Source: Bacteroidota bacterium (GTDB lineage: Bacteria > Bacteroidota > Bacteroidia > Chitinophagales > LD1). From it: a DNA stretch of 64,000 bases. Where the stretch lies: assembly GCA_947475165.1 (NCBI GenBank), contig CANJLD010000001.1, positions 1-64,000 of the forward strand, read 5' to 3'. The translations under genes were made by a program, and so were the position numbers. Every line of letters begins with the position of its first letter. Position 1 is the stretch's first letter. Below are positions 45,327 through 55,651 of this stretch, piece after piece. The notes beneath the pieces are model-generated. The model searched no databases, was not told the DNA's origin, and worked only from the letters and a program-made list of their open reading frames with translations.

Positions 45327-46795
45327 ATGCATTTAAGTAAGTTAGTTACCACCTTACAGGCATTAGATGAGACTACTTTTAAGTCTCTGCGCGATTACGT
45401 ACACTCCCCATATTTCAAAGTTCCCACGGGTTCTGTTACTCTGTTTGACTATTTATACCCTTTGTACCCCGATTTTACCGATTGTACCCCGATTTTACCG
45501 AAAAGAAAGTAAACCCCGATAGCATAGGGGCAAAAGCACAAAATCTTTCAACCCCCGCCAAGCAATCGCGTGCGGGCAGTGAGCTGCTGGAAGCAGTGGA
45601 AGAGTTTTTAGCTGTGGAGCAATGGCCCAAAAATCAGCGGGCGCACACTTTTAATAAGCTGCAGGCCTTTCAGCGGTTTCAATTACCTCAATTTGCCAAG
45701 AGCTATGAAAGCGAAATGGAATTGCTTCAGAATAACAGCGAGCAGGATATAAATACTTTTTTTTACCGCCATCTGCTTATCGAGCTTTCGTTTAACGGTT
45801 TCGATGCTAAGATGAACAGGACTTCACAAAACGATTTAAAGCCTGTAATACAATCGCTGGATGAGTTTGCTGCGCTCAAAAAACTGCGTTACCTCTGCGA
45901 AGCCCTCAGCCGTAAGCAGATACTCGGCATTTCCTATAATGAAGAACCGGTAAAAGATTTACTGAAAATACTTGAGCCTAACACAAACGAGCATTACCCG
46001 TACGTATATCTGTTTGTAAATGTTTACCGCATGATGGAGGAAACTGCTTATGCTGATAGCGATGTATACTATCAGTTTATCAAGCAGTTTGCCGACAAGC
46101 AGGATTTCGATAAAAGCCCGCAGAGCTTAACCGAAATAACTACCTACACCATTAACCATTGCCTCAAGTGGTACAATAAAGGGTACGAAACTGCCGGTGA
46201 TGAATATTTATGGTGGATGGAGTGGAAAATGAAATACGACTTACTGCTCGAAAACGGCAAACTCCTTCCTATCGTCTTCCGCAACATTATCAGCATTGCA
46301 GTGTTGAACAAAAAAAATCCCGAATGGATTGACAAGGTAATTAAGACCTATGCAGCGCGCTTACCTGAAGAACATTATGAGACCAATCTGGCCTTCGCAC
46401 AAGGGCTTTATCAATATGCACTCAAAAACCATAAAGAAGCTATCCGCCAATTCTTAATTGCCCAGGCTAAAGAAGAGGTGATATTCAATTGCATTATCAG
46501 GCGTTGGCAATGGGTGAGTTTGTATGAATATGATTCAGCCGATATTGATGCGCTTTTGAACCACCTTTTTGCATTCGAGAAATACTTATTGCGTTACAAA
46601 ACCGAAATGCAGCATCTTTCCGGTGTCTTTACCACCTTTATCAACTATGCCGGCAAATTGCTTAAGGCCAACAAGAGCGAAGCAGAAGCAGTTCTTACCG
46701 AAATAAAAAATGCCGGGCATTTCCCCGGCAGCAATTGGTTAATAGAGCAGTTGGCTGAAAAAAGTAAAGGCGCCAAACCAGCAAAGGTTGGCTAA
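45327..46795 (+). pseudogene. Bacteroidota hypothetical protein, frameshifted by a 20-bp tandem duplication
   Basis: The first part (MHLSKLVTTLQALDETTFKS, SPYFKVPTGSVTLFDYLYPL) runs from 45327 and stops at 45510-45512. The second (NPDSIGAKAQNL to AKPAKVG) runs in another frame to 46795. TTGTACCCCGATTTTACCGA is present twice in a row, at 45462-45481 and 45482-45501. Taking out one copy joins both parts into one frame of about 483 codons. The N-terminus resembles large Bacteroidota proteins of unknown function that open with an SPYF segment, and the rest is helical and TPR-like. It could be a true pseudogene, an on/off switch or an assembly error. Confidence 0.85.
45462..45501. repeat. perfect 20-bp tandem duplication
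   Basis: Two identical copies of TTGTACCCCGATTTTACCGA, 45462-45481 and 45482-45501, inside the gene at 45327-46795. Confidence 0.97.
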
Positions 46796-46805
46796 CTTTT
46801 CTGAA

Positions 46806-47129
46806 CTATTGTTTTCTGAATTGTTTTGTATACGAAGTATTAGTGGTAACTACTTTAACTACATAGGCTCCTGCAGGCAACCAAGAAATATCTGTTTGAG
46901 CGCTGTAGCTGCCATCTCCGCTCTGCGTAGACATCAATTTACCATCAGGAAGTTTTTTAACCTCCACCAAGGTAATTGGACCATCTTCTGTTTGTGAACT
47001 AGATAATAGCACATAACCCTCAATACCGACATTAACAATGCGTTTTTTTGCAGATTCCTTTGCTGTAATTGTTGTAGATGGTAACAGCATTCCCAATCCC
47101 ATTAGACATACGAGTAAAAAATTTTTCAT
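46806..47129 (-). CDS. small secreted protein resembling a stand-alone T9SS C-terminal domain
   Basis: A 107-residue protein with a signal peptide (MKNFLLVCLMGLGMLLPS). The mature ~80 residues are one beta-sandwich-like unit ending in ISWLPAGAYVVKVVTTNTSY and TKQFRKQ, the usual end of T9SS type A sorting domains (D.S.L..G.Y.V.....G....K..K). The usual N-terminal FPNP motif of the domain is missing. It may be a small exported protein that is mainly a sorting domain. The ATG at 47129 starts the signal peptide. Confidence 0.7.
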   Translation of the reverse strand: MKNFLLVCLMGLGMLLPSTTITAKESAKKRIVNVGIEGYVLLSSSQTEDGPITLVEVKKLPDGKLMSTQSGDGSYSAQTDISWLPAGAYVVKVVTTNTSYTKQFRKQ

Positions 47130-47363
47130 GGTGTAGTTTTTTACTCTGTCTGCGCTACGTTCGTGCGGTAGGTTATGTTTAAAAAACAAGTTACATGCGT
47201 ACTTTAAAGCCTGCTTTTTGAAACTTTTTTTTGCATCGGAATTATTTCCATTCCTGCAAGGAGTGGTAAATGGTTTTACTGGTAATACATTCTGCTCACT
47301 TTCGGAAAGTATATTCTCACTCTACCCTTTTTTCATAGATTCACGGCTCAAATTTTCGAAGTC

Positions 47364-49001
47364 ATGGCAAATACGAATTTAGAGTTCAACAAGAATGAAG
47401 ATGCAATGAAACTGGTGATGAGCGATCTAAAAAGATTAGCCGACCAGATTAAGTTAGGAGGTGGTAAAAAATCAATAGAAAAGCATAAAGCAAAAGGAAA
47501 ATTAACCGCACGTGAAAGAATTGAATTGCTTTTAGATAAAGGCAAACCTTTAACTGAAATTGCAGAGTTTGCCGGTTGGGGAATGTATGAGGAACAGGGC
47601 GGTTGTCCTTCGGGCGGAGTAGTAGTGGTAATGGGCTATGTGAAAGGAAGATTGTGTATGATAGTAGCCAACGATGCAACAGTAAAAGCAGGTGCATGGT
47701 TTCCGATTACCGGTAAGAAAAATTTACGCGCGCAGGAAATTGCCATGGAGAATCATATCCCTGTAATTTATCTGGTAGACAGTGCCGGTGCATTTTTGCC
47801 TATGCAGGATGAAATTTTTCCTGATAAAGAAAACTTCGGTCGCATTTTCTACAACAACTCTATTATGAGTTCTATGGGCATCCCTCAAATTTCTGCCATT
47901 ATGGGAAGTTGCGTTGCCGGTGGTGCTTATCTTCCAATTTTGAGCGATGAAGCCTTGATTGTAGAAGGAACAGGTTCGGTTTTTCTTGCAGGAAGTTACT
48001 TAGTAAAAAGTGCAGTGGGCGAAGAAGTAGATAATGAAACTCTTGGTGGCGCAGTAACACATTGCGAAATTTCAGGGGTTACCGATTATAAAATGAAGAA
48101 TGATGAAGAGTGCTTGAAAACTATTCGCAATCTGGTTGACAAGTTCGGCAAACCAGCTGATGCTGGTTTCGACAGAACTACTCCTGCCAAACCAGCTTTA
48201 GATGAAAAAGAAATCTATGGCATTATTCCGGAGAGTATTACGAGTCAATATGACATGCATGAAATTATCAAACGCTTAGTTGATAATTCGGAAATTGAAG
48301 AATACAAAGAAGATTACGGAAAAAGCATAATTACCTGTTACGCACGCATTGATGGTTGGGCAGTTGGTATTGTTGCAAATCAACGTAAAGTGGTAAAGAG
48401 CAAGAAGGGCGAAATGCAGTTTGGCGGAGTGATATATTCCGACAGTGCCGATAAGGCCGCACGCTTTATCATGAATTGCAATCAGAAAAAAATCCCTTTA
48501 GCGTTCTTGCAAGATGTAACAGGTTTTATGGTGGGCAGCCGTAGCGAGCACGGAGGAATTATTAAAGATGGCGCCAAAATGGTGAATGCCGTTTCCAATT
48601 CTGTAGTTCCTAAGTTTACTATTGTAATCGGCAACAGTTATGGCGCTGGAAATTATGCCATGTGCGGGAAAGCCTACGGACCGCGCTTAATTTACGCATG
48701 GCCAACATCGCGTATAGCTGTAATGGGTGGAGACCAGGCAGCTAAGGTGATGTTACAAATTGAAGTTGCCGCGTTAAAAGCAAAAGGACAGGAAATTCAA
48801 CCGGAGGACGAGAAGAAACTGCTCGATAAAATAAAGGATAGATATTTTAAAACACTTGACCCTAAATATGCAGCAGCCCGTTTATGGACCGATGGCATTA
48901 TTGACCCGCTTGATACCCGCAAAGTAATTTCGATGGGAATTGAAGCTGCGAATCAGGCTCCGATTACGAAACAGTTTAGCGTTGGTGTTATTCAAACTTA
49001 A
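47364..49001 (+). CDS. acyl-CoA carboxylase beta (carboxyltransferase) subunit
   Basis: A 545-residue carboxyltransferase of the methylcrotonyl-/propionyl-CoA carboxylase type. It moves CO2 from biotin to an acyl-CoA. Typical segments are KGKLTARERIELLLDKG, GMYEEQGGCPSGGVVVVMGY, YLVDSAGAFLPMQDEIFPD, GSCVAGGAYLPILSDE, FLQDVTGFMVGSRSEHGGI and SYGAGNYAMCGKAYGPR. The DSAGAFLP and GRIFYNN segments favour methylcrotonyl-CoA (leucine degradation), but propionyl-CoA cannot be excluded. No biotin-carrier alpha subunit lies next to it. Confidence 0.92.
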   Translation: MANTNLEFNKNEDAMKLVMSDLKRLADQIKLGGGKKSIEKHKAKGKLTARERIELLLDKGKPLTEIAEFAGWGMYEEQGGCPSGGVVVVMGYVKGRLCMIVANDATVKAGAWFPITGKKNLRAQEIAMENHIPVIYLVDSAGAFLPMQDEIFPDKENFGRIFYNNSIMSSMGIPQISAIMGSCVAGGAYLPILSDEALIVEGTGSVFLAGSYLVKSAVGEEVDNETLGGAVTHCEISGVTDYKMKNDEECLKTIRNLVDKFGKPADAGFDRTTPAKPALDEKEIYGIIPESITSQYDMHEIIKRLVDNSEIEEYKEDYGKSIITCYARIDGWAVGIVANQRKVVKSKKGEMQFGGVIYSDSADKAARFIMNCNQKKIPLAFLQDVTGFMVGSRSEHGGIIKDGAKMVNAVSNSVVPKFTIVIGNSYGAGNYAMCGKAYGPRLIYAWPTSRIAVMGGDQAAKVMLQIEVAALKAKGQEIQPEDEKKLLDKIKDRYFKTLDPKYAAARLWTDGIIDPLDTRKVISMGIEAANQAPITKQFSVGVIQT

Positions 49002-49067
49002 AATCTCCCCTGCCAAGAACAATTGGCAGAGTAATTGTCTATCTTCGAAACAACAAAAATCCCAGTC

Positions 49068-49610
49068 ATGAAGAAAGTTTTGTTCGCTGTTCCGGTTCTT
49101 ATTGCAATAGTTGCTTTATCGTTTATCCATAAACCCGCTGAAGAAGGTGGAATTAAATGGATGACGTTGAAAGAAGCAGAAGAAGCACAGAAAAAACAAC
49201 CGCGTAAAATTGTGGTGGATGTTTATACCGAATGGTGCGGTTGGTGTAAGCGAATGGATGCGACTACTTTTAAGCATCCGGAAATTGTGAAGTATGTAAA
49301 CGAGAATTTTTACGCTGTAAGGTTTGATGCGGAAACTAAAGAGACCATCCGGTTTAATGGAAAGGACTATAAGTATGCCACTCAGAATAACAGAGGGTAT
49401 AATGAATGGGCAGCAGTTATGCTGAACGGAAATTTAGGTTATCCAACTACTGTTTATTTCGATGAGCAGCTGGATGAGATTTTACTCGCTCCCGGTTATC
49501 AGGACCCGCAAACATTTGAAACCTATTTGAATTTTATCGCGAGTAATAGCTATAAAACAATTAAATGGGAAGAATATCAGGTGAAGTTTAGAGGAAAAGT
49601 GAGCAATTAA
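49068..49610 (+). CDS. thioredoxin-like periplasmic protein (DUF255/thioredoxin fold)
   Basis: A 180-residue protein with an N-terminal hydrophobic segment (VLFAVPVLIAIVALSFI) for export or anchoring, then a thioredoxin fold. The redox motif is EWCGWCKRMD (CGWC), followed by the long insertion typical of the DUF255/YyaL-like branch and a cis-Pro in NLGYPTTVYFDE. It probably reduces or isomerises envelope disulfides. The ATG at 49068 is favoured because a -7-like element (TATCTTCG, 49040-49047) lies before it and after the TTG at 49035. Confidence 0.85.
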   Translation: MKKVLFAVPVLIAIVALSFIHKPAEEGGIKWMTLKEAEEAQKKQPRKIVVDVYTEWCGWCKRMDATTFKHPEIVKYVNENFYAVRFDAETKETIRFNGKDYKYATQNNRGYNEWAAVMLNGNLGYPTTVYFDEQLDEILLAPGYQDPQTFETYLNFIASNSYKTIKWEEYQVKFRGKVSN

Positions 49611-52429
49611 TTTCGCTCACAGATATTTTTAAAGTCGCAGAACTTACAGCGCTCTTCGTCTGTTGTTTTTATAAACGGAACTTCTTCATTCAGCATTTCG
49701 GCTAAAACAGATTTCAATTTTTCTTCAAACCGGAGAATTGTTTCTGCGTTCAAAACATCATTTGTTTTATCAATGCGGACAGTATCTAAACTTTTCTTGC
49801 TTTCGCGTAGCCAATAAATACCTGAACGAATGGGAGCATCTTTTCGGTTCATCCGGTTATACAGCCAGGCGTAAACCATCAACTGCACAGGCTTAGAATA
49901 TATGGGGTCATTTGTAAGAGCTCCCCACGTATCTTCATCCAAAACAGGAATGGTGGAATACTTCGAAGTTTTGTAATCGGCAATTTGAATTACTCCACCC
50001 ACACTTTCAATTCTATCAACACGACCTGCAACTTTAATTTGTTTTCCATTGATTGGAATAATGTATTCCAACTTTCCTTCCAGCAATTCTATTCGTAAAT
50101 CTTCTCCGGCATCATTTAATTGCTGAATATTTTTCTTCTCGTGTTTCAAATATTCTTCTGTCAACTTTATACAAACCTTAAAGAGAAGAAGATTTTTACC
50201 GCTACTCAAACTTTCATTATCAAAACGCTTAGCCAAATGTTCGCGAATTAAATCTTCAATGCGTTGCTTGTTTTTTAGTTGTGCTTCAATAAAATCTACG
50301 GACACTACTGCTCCAATTTTTTCTTCAAAAATTTTCTCCAGCGCATGGTGTACTGCTGAGCCGATAGTAGCCGCTTGCATGTTTTCTTCCATGTCTTCTT
50401 CTTCACGCAAACCCGCTATGTAGCGGAAGTAATATTGAAGCGAACAATTGATGTAAGTATTCAATGCAGAAGGCGAAAGACCGGATGTAGTGAGAATACC
50501 TTCCAGCTTTTGAAGAATATTTTCGTTCTTCTGAATCACAATTTCCTTTTCTGTAATTCCTGCCGGAGGATCAATTGCAAAAATCATATCCTTAATTTCT
50601 GCTTTCGGATTTACCGGTTGTAATTCCTGTTGTAACTGAAGAATGAATCTACTCTTCTCTCCTCCTCCTAATTCATCAGGTTCGGTATTGTAGAGAATAA
50701 AAATATTCTCTGCCTGATGAAACAGCCGATAGAAAAGATAAGCCGTTACTGCATCGCGCTCCTTATGCGTAGTCAAAAATTCGCTGCGCATTTCATAAGG
50801 AATATACGAGCGCATGTTTTTACCCGAAGGCAGAATGCCTTCGTTAGCAGAAAGAAAGATTACATTCTTAAAATCCAGCGAACGGGTTTCCTGCAAACCC
50901 ATTATCTGCAACCCCTGCACCGGGTCGCCTTCGAGTGGTACGCGAGTGTTTCGAAAATCTTCTTTCAGCAAAGCGATGTACGTTTTAATTGTGATGTTAT
51001 CGCCACCGCTGAAAATACTTTGCGTATTGTTGATGATGTTCAGTAAACGGAAAGTGATTTCTGTTTCTGCCGCCAATGCCGAATTACCACCACGCGCACG
51101 CTTCACTAATTTATCAAGTAACGTGTTGACGATTGCAGAAAGATACTGCGCGTATAATTTCGTATCGTCTCCTTCAAACAAAATTGAATTTATTTTTCCT
51201 TCAAATGCTTTCTCTAATTCTTCATAACGAATCAAAATTCTGTTTTGCGATTTCATCGTTTCAACAAAGTGTTCTGTTTTCAAACTACCGAAAAGCAAAC
51301 GGAAATAATTGTGTTGCAGTAAATCGAAAACATCTTTGTAATAGAGGCGCTGTGTGCGGTTCTTAGAATGATATTTTTGCGAGTTATGATAGAGACGAAA
51401 AAGAATATCAATAAAGGTTGCAGGGTTACTTCCGGCAATAGTTACACCCATAGTAATATTGAGCGCGGTAATGTTGGAAGGTATATTTGCGATAAGCGGA
51501 CTCAATAGTTTTTCATCAGGCACAACAATGACAGTTTCCAGCGCGTTGAGTTCATTTATCTGCAACTGATTTTGAAGAATATCTGCCACCACCTTCACCT
51601 GACCGACATTCTTTGCTGCACCAATTATTTGAATTTTCTTTTTTGTTGTGCTTATGCCATCCGTAAAAACTTTATCACCGGTTCTAAACTTTGATTTGTA
51701 TTGACGAAAGAACAAACCGGCTTCCTTCATTTCATCACGCACATAATAATTATCAGCATCCCATATTACTTCTGCGTTGGTGGTGGCAATTAAATGAGAG
51801 ATGATTACTTCATCAGTTTTATTCAAGCCACTGAAACCAATCAAATATACAGCCCCTCCTAAATCCTCTTGTACTGGGAGGGCTTTAAGATTATCTGCTA
51901 CATGGCGGAGAATCATCCCGCGATATGCTTTCTTGTTGACAAATAATTTTTCGCGCAGCAGATGATACATTTTGCCAAAGTCTTCCCAAAACTTGCGATA
52001 CTCTAACTTATATTCCGTTGGCACTTCACCAGGCTCATAGGTTTTCATGCTCTGCAGCATCTCTAAGTTTTTGAAGAATGATTTTGCATTAGCCATCTGC
52101 AAATCGATTTCATCAAAATCTTGTAGCAGAACATTGGCTGTGCCGATAAAATCATCTAAGGCAAGCGTGCCGCCAATCTGCTTATGGCAGGCATAAAGTT
52201 CGGAGACCAGTTCAATACTGTCCGTTACTGCTAAATCGCTGTGAGCCAGCATCCAGTTTTGCAGTGTAGAAATTTCAGGAGCGAATACGGCTTGCTGTGC
52301 TTGCCCCTTTAACTCATTTCTAAAGTAGGTACATGAACGCTGATTGGGCATAAGCACCAACACATCGCTTAGGTTGTTGCTATGCTTTGCTAAAATTTGC
52401 TCTGCAGTTCTTTCTAAAAATTTCTTCAT
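49607..52429 (-). CDS. AddB-like PD-(D/E)XK nuclease/helicase-fold subunit
   Basis: About 940 residues. The N-terminal part is a degenerate UvrD-like fold (LVLMPNQRSCTYFRNEL). The C-terminal ~250 residues are an AddB/Cas4-type nuclease: GSAVHHALEKIFE, AGRVDRIES with DYKTSKYS (catalytic Asp and DYK), and an iron-sulfur set of one Cys in INCSLQYYF plus three in CKFCDFKNIC. It works with AddA in double-strand break processing. The ATG at 52429 overlaps the AddA stop by 4 bases (ATGA). Residues about 180-193 are encoded by a palindromic repeat (51851-51891). Confidence 0.9.
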   Translation of the reverse strand: MKKFLERTAEQILAKHSNNLSDVLVLMPNQRSCTYFRNELKGQAQQAVFAPEISTLQNWMLAHSDLAVTDSIELVSELYACHKQIGGTLALDDFIGTANVLLQDFDEIDLQMANAKSFFKNLEMLQSMKTYEPGEVPTEYKLEYRKFWEDFGKMYHLLREKLFVNKKAYRGMILRHVADNLKALPVQEDLGGAVYLIGFSGLNKTDEVIISHLIATTNAEVIWDADNYYVRDEMKEAGLFFRQYKSKFRTGDKVFTDGISTTKKKIQIIGAAKNVGQVKVVADILQNQLQINELNALETVIVVPDEKLLSPLIANIPSNITALNITMGVTIAGSNPATFIDILFRLYHNSQKYHSKNRTQRLYYKDVFDLLQHNYFRLLFGSLKTEHFVETMKSQNRILIRYEELEKAFEGKINSILFEGDDTKLYAQYLSAIVNTLLDKLVKRARGGNSALAAETEITFRLLNIINNTQSIFSGGDNITIKTYIALLKEDFRNTRVPLEGDPVQGLQIMGLQETRSLDFKNVIFLSANEGILPSGKNMRSYIPYEMRSEFLTTHKERDAVTAYLFYRLFHQAENIFILYNTEPDELGGGEKSRFILQLQQELQPVNPKAEIKDMIFAIDPPAGITEKEIVIQKNENILQKLEGILTTSGLSPSALNTYINCSLQYYFRYIAGLREEEDMEENMQAATIGSAVHHALEKIFEEKIGAVVSVDFIEAQLKNKQRIEDLIREHLAKRFDNESLSSGKNLLLFKVCIKLTEEYLKHEKKNIQQLNDAGEDLRIELLEGKLEYIIPINGKQIKVAGRVDRIESVGGVIQIADYKTSKYSTIPVLDEDTWGALTNDPIYSKPVQLMVYAWLYNRMNRKDAPIRSGIYWLRESKKSLDTVRIDKTNDVLNAETILRFEEKLKSVLAEMLNEEVPFIKTTDEERCKFCDFKNICERN
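51851..51891. repeat. palindromic repeat translated inside AddB
   Basis: AGCCCCTCCTAAATCCTC then TTGTACT and GGGAGGGCTTTAAGAT. It is built like the CCCCTAAATCCCC family and lies in frame within the nuclease gene, giving LKALPVQEDLGGAV. Confidence 0.7.
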
Positions 52430-55400
52430 AGAACCACCTCCTTCTTTTGCTCTGCTGTGTAGAAAAGTATTTTCTCTTGCACCTTCACCCCTGCTTCTTC
52501 CAGCCAATTGGCGTAATCCTTCAATTGCTGTTGATGTTCAGATTTGCGTTTACCGGTTTTGTAATCGAGAATAAAAGCTTCGCCATTCTTTAAAATTACT
52601 CTATCCGGTATTCTTGTTTTCTCATTCTGTTTTAGCAATGGTCTTTCTGTAATTATTTTGAAATCTCTTTTGAAGAACGCGTTTAACTCCGAGTGATAAA
52701 TCACTTCTTTCAGTTTTGCCTGCAGTTCATTTCTTTCTTCCTCATTCAACAGACCTTCCGCTTTCATTTTATTTACCACTACTTCTTCATCACCTTCATA
52801 CTTCACTTGCTTGAGTGCTTCGTGCAACAAATTACCAGCATCTATTTTACCGGTAGCGGCATAGCTCCATAACAAATCGGCTTTCATTTTTACTTTGATG
52901 GCAGAAGCCAATAGATCAGCTGATTGAGATGTCTCTTTCTTATACAATTCAAACTTTTGCTTCTCCCCTTTCTTAGAAACCTTCTTTTCAAAATTCTGCA
53001 CGCCAAAAACATATTGCTGAAAGCCATCCCATTGCTGTTGCTTCTTCAAGAAAGCAATGAGCAAAGCAGTTACCGAGTTGTTCTCTTCCGGTTCTTTCTC
53101 CATCTCTTCTGACAAAATATAGAGCGCATCTTCCGGTCGCGTTGTTCCTACATAAAGCAGATTGAGCAGGTCAAGGAAAGATTGTTCATCTTCTCTTTCA
53201 TACAAGGCAGAGAACTCCGTTTGCAACATTTGTTTGTTGCGCGGAAGCAAACCGATATTCAATTGAGGCAAATACGTTTTGTTGAGCGGCACCCAGAAGA
53301 AATTCTTTGTCAGCTTCTTTTCTTCCACTGCATCTGCCAATATTACGATTGGAAACTGCAATCCTTTCGATTTATGAATCGTCATGATTCGAACCGCATC
53401 TAAACTTTCAGGATAGATGATGCTCTTCTTATGCTTTACGCCATCCCACCAAACAAGAAAATCTCCAATAGAGTTTCCATAGCGAGAAGTATAAAGAAGA
53501 ATTTCATCGAGGAAGAATTGCAGGAAAGGGTCGTCATCATTCAGGTTAAAAATGCGAATGAGTTGCTGCGTTAAATCAGCGAGGCGACCGGTAGACAGTT
53601 CTGTTGAATTAAATTCTATTTCAGTTTGTTCTCTGAAAATATTTTCGAACTCGTAAGAGGCAGTGCCGAAATTTATTTGTTCAAACTGAGCGGTTTTGTT
53701 TTGCAATAACTGCGCGTAGTAAAATATTTCTGCGCGGGCAATATGATTGTCTTTCCGGTTCAGGTAATTAAATACCGCCAACAGCAACTGCACTTTCTGC
53801 GATTGGTTAATGAGCAAACTCTCGGGTGAGATAACACGGATGTTCTTCTGCACTAAGTATGATGCAATTTCACTTGCATTGCTATTACTTCTGGCGAGGA
53901 TAGCCACATCGCGCCACGAATAGCCGTGCGTCGAAACATCTTTGATAATTTCTTCCACTCTTGCGCATCGCATATCGTTGATTGTATGCTCTGCATCTTC
54001 ATCTCCTTTTAAAAACTCTATGCTTACAAAACCACCGGTTTTGTCTTTGCCCTGCTGCTGAAAAAAATCAGCATAAATGGCTTTATTCTTTAACTCAGGC
54101 AGGTCCAGCATTTCTTTGTAGAAGGCGTTGTTGAAGTCAATCACTTCCTTTGCACTGCGGTAATTGCTTTCAAGCAGTTCCACTTCTGCTCCGTAATTGT
54201 TTACAGCTATTTCGCGTTGCTTGAGTAATTCATCTTCATCGCTGCCATAAACCTGTGGCAATACCGAGAACTGTTCTACTTCTCCTCCGCGAAAACGATA
54301 GATGGCTTGTTTGCCATCCCCAACTATTAAGCTGTCTTCGTTTTTGAATTGGGAGTTTTCAATCAATGGTAAAAGGTTGCGCCATTGAATAACCGATGTA
54401 TCCTGAAACTCATCAATTAAAATATTATCGTACTTATCTCCGATGCGCTCGTAGATAACCGGTGCATCCTGCTCCTTTACAATTTCAAAAACCTTATGAT
54501 GAAAATCTCCAATGTGCAGTATGTTATTGTCCTTCTTTATTTCTTCCAACAGCTTTTGTAAGTCGGCAAGAAGAATGAAGGAGTAAAAGTTCTTCAGCAG
54601 TAAATCAGCAAGGAAATAATCTTTCCCTTCTTTATCCCATAGCAAAAGAAGGTTCTGATAATGGTTGCGCAATTGTTCTTTCAATCCTTCATCGAGCGCA
54701 TCTTTCTTTCCCCATTTGTTTTCTTCCAAACAAGCTTTTACATAGGTGTTACCGGTTACATCTTTCGGGAAACTTTCATCAGCATATTTGTTGAAGTAGC
54801 CGAACACTCCTTTTGCACCCTGATAAAAATCTTTTGCCATAAGTCCGTTGTTGAGGATAAGGTCAAAGGCTTTCTTTCCTTCTCCATAAACCTTTTGCTC
54901 AAATAATTTCATCTGCGCGTGTAATGCACCTTTTGCTTCGCGCATCTTTTCAAACTCGACCAGACTTAGTTGTTTAATAAAAGGCATGGCTTCATCAACA
55001 AACAATTCTTTGCCCAGCTTCTGAATTTCAAACTCTATGTTCCAGCTTTTGCCGTCTTCAATTTTTGTTTCGGCAAACTCCAACACGGCTTGCGTAATCT
55101 GTGCATCGCTTTCGCTTAGTCTATCAAGAAGCAAATCAACAGCATCGTGCAATAGCTTGCCGCTATCCATTTCTATCTCGAAACTCATAGAGAGCCGAAG
55201 GTCATGAGCAAACGAGCGCACTATGCGGTGCACAAAACTATCGATGGTGCTAACTGAAATATCGCTGTAGTTATGCAGCATATTGCGGAGAATAATGCCC
55301 GCATCGTGCTGTAACTGTTCTTCTTTTTTATTGGTAAGTTGACAGAGTTCTGTCTTGAGCAGATTATATTCTTCCTCGCCTTTGCTTATTCCTTCCAGTG

Positions 55401-55563
55401 CTTCAAGAATGCGGTTTTTCATTTCTGCCGCTGCCTTGTTGGTAAAGGTAATAGCGAGAATGTTCTTATACTTAGTAGTGCTTGCAAACGCCAGCCGTAA
55501 ATACTCTTTTACAAGCGTATAAGTTTTGCCACTACCGGCTGATGATTTGTAAATGCGAAGCAT
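52426..55563 (-). CDS. AddA-like UvrD-type helicase-nuclease subunit
   Basis: A 1045-residue SF1A helicase. Motif I is the Walker A IYKSSAGSGKTYTLV at the N-terminus, motif Ia is ILAITFTNKAAAEMKNRI, motif II is ILIDEFQDTSVIQW, motif III is VGDGKQAIYRFRGG, and motif V is VRIMTIHKSKGLQFPIV. The C-terminus has a PD-(D/E)XK nuclease (RIPDRVILKNGEAFILDYKT). Domain order matches AddA. It is co-translated with the AddB-like gene and should unwind and resect DNA ends for RecA. Confidence 0.93.
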   Translation of the reverse strand: MLRIYKSSAGSGKTYTLVKEYLRLAFASTTKYKNILAITFTNKAAAEMKNRILEALEGISKGEEEYNLLKTELCQLTNKKEEQLQHDAGIILRNMLHNYSDISVSTIDSFVHRIVRSFAHDLRLSMSFEIEMDSGKLLHDAVDLLLDRLSESDAQITQAVLEFAETKIEDGKSWNIEFEIQKLGKELFVDEAMPFIKQLSLVEFEKMREAKGALHAQMKLFEQKVYGEGKKAFDLILNNGLMAKDFYQGAKGVFGYFNKYADESFPKDVTGNTYVKACLEENKWGKKDALDEGLKEQLRNHYQNLLLLWDKEGKDYFLADLLLKNFYSFILLADLQKLLEEIKKDNNILHIGDFHHKVFEIVKEQDAPVIYERIGDKYDNILIDEFQDTSVIQWRNLLPLIENSQFKNEDSLIVGDGKQAIYRFRGGEVEQFSVLPQVYGSDEDELLKQREIAVNNYGAEVELLESNYRSAKEVIDFNNAFYKEMLDLPELKNKAIYADFFQQQGKDKTGGFVSIEFLKGDEDAEHTINDMRCARVEEIIKDVSTHGYSWRDVAILARSNSNASEIASYLVQKNIRVISPESLLINQSQKVQLLLAVFNYLNRKDNHIARAEIFYYAQLLQNKTAQFEQINFGTASYEFENIFREQTEIEFNSTELSTGRLADLTQQLIRIFNLNDDDPFLQFFLDEILLYTSRYGNSIGDFLVWWDGVKHKKSIIYPESLDAVRIMTIHKSKGLQFPIVILADAVEEKKLTKNFFWVPLNKTYLPQLNIGLLPRNKQMLQTEFSALYEREDEQSFLDLLNLLYVGTTRPEDALYILSEEMEKEPEENNSVTALLIAFLKKQQQWDGFQQYVFGVQNFEKKVSKKGEKQKFELYKKETSQSADLLASAIKVKMKADLLWSYAATGKIDAGNLLHEALKQVKYEGDEEVVVNKMKAEGLLNEEERNELQAKLKEVIYHSELNAFFKRDFKIITERPLLKQNEKTRIPDRVILKNGEAFILDYKTGKRKSEHQQQLKDYANWLEEAGVKVQEKILFYTAEQKKEVVL

Positions 55564-55651
55564 GATTGCAAAATAAGAATTAGGGACACAAATAAAGGAG
55601 CTCAGAGCGCAATGTATATGCGTGGGCGAATTGTTGCGAGTTAAGTTTTTT

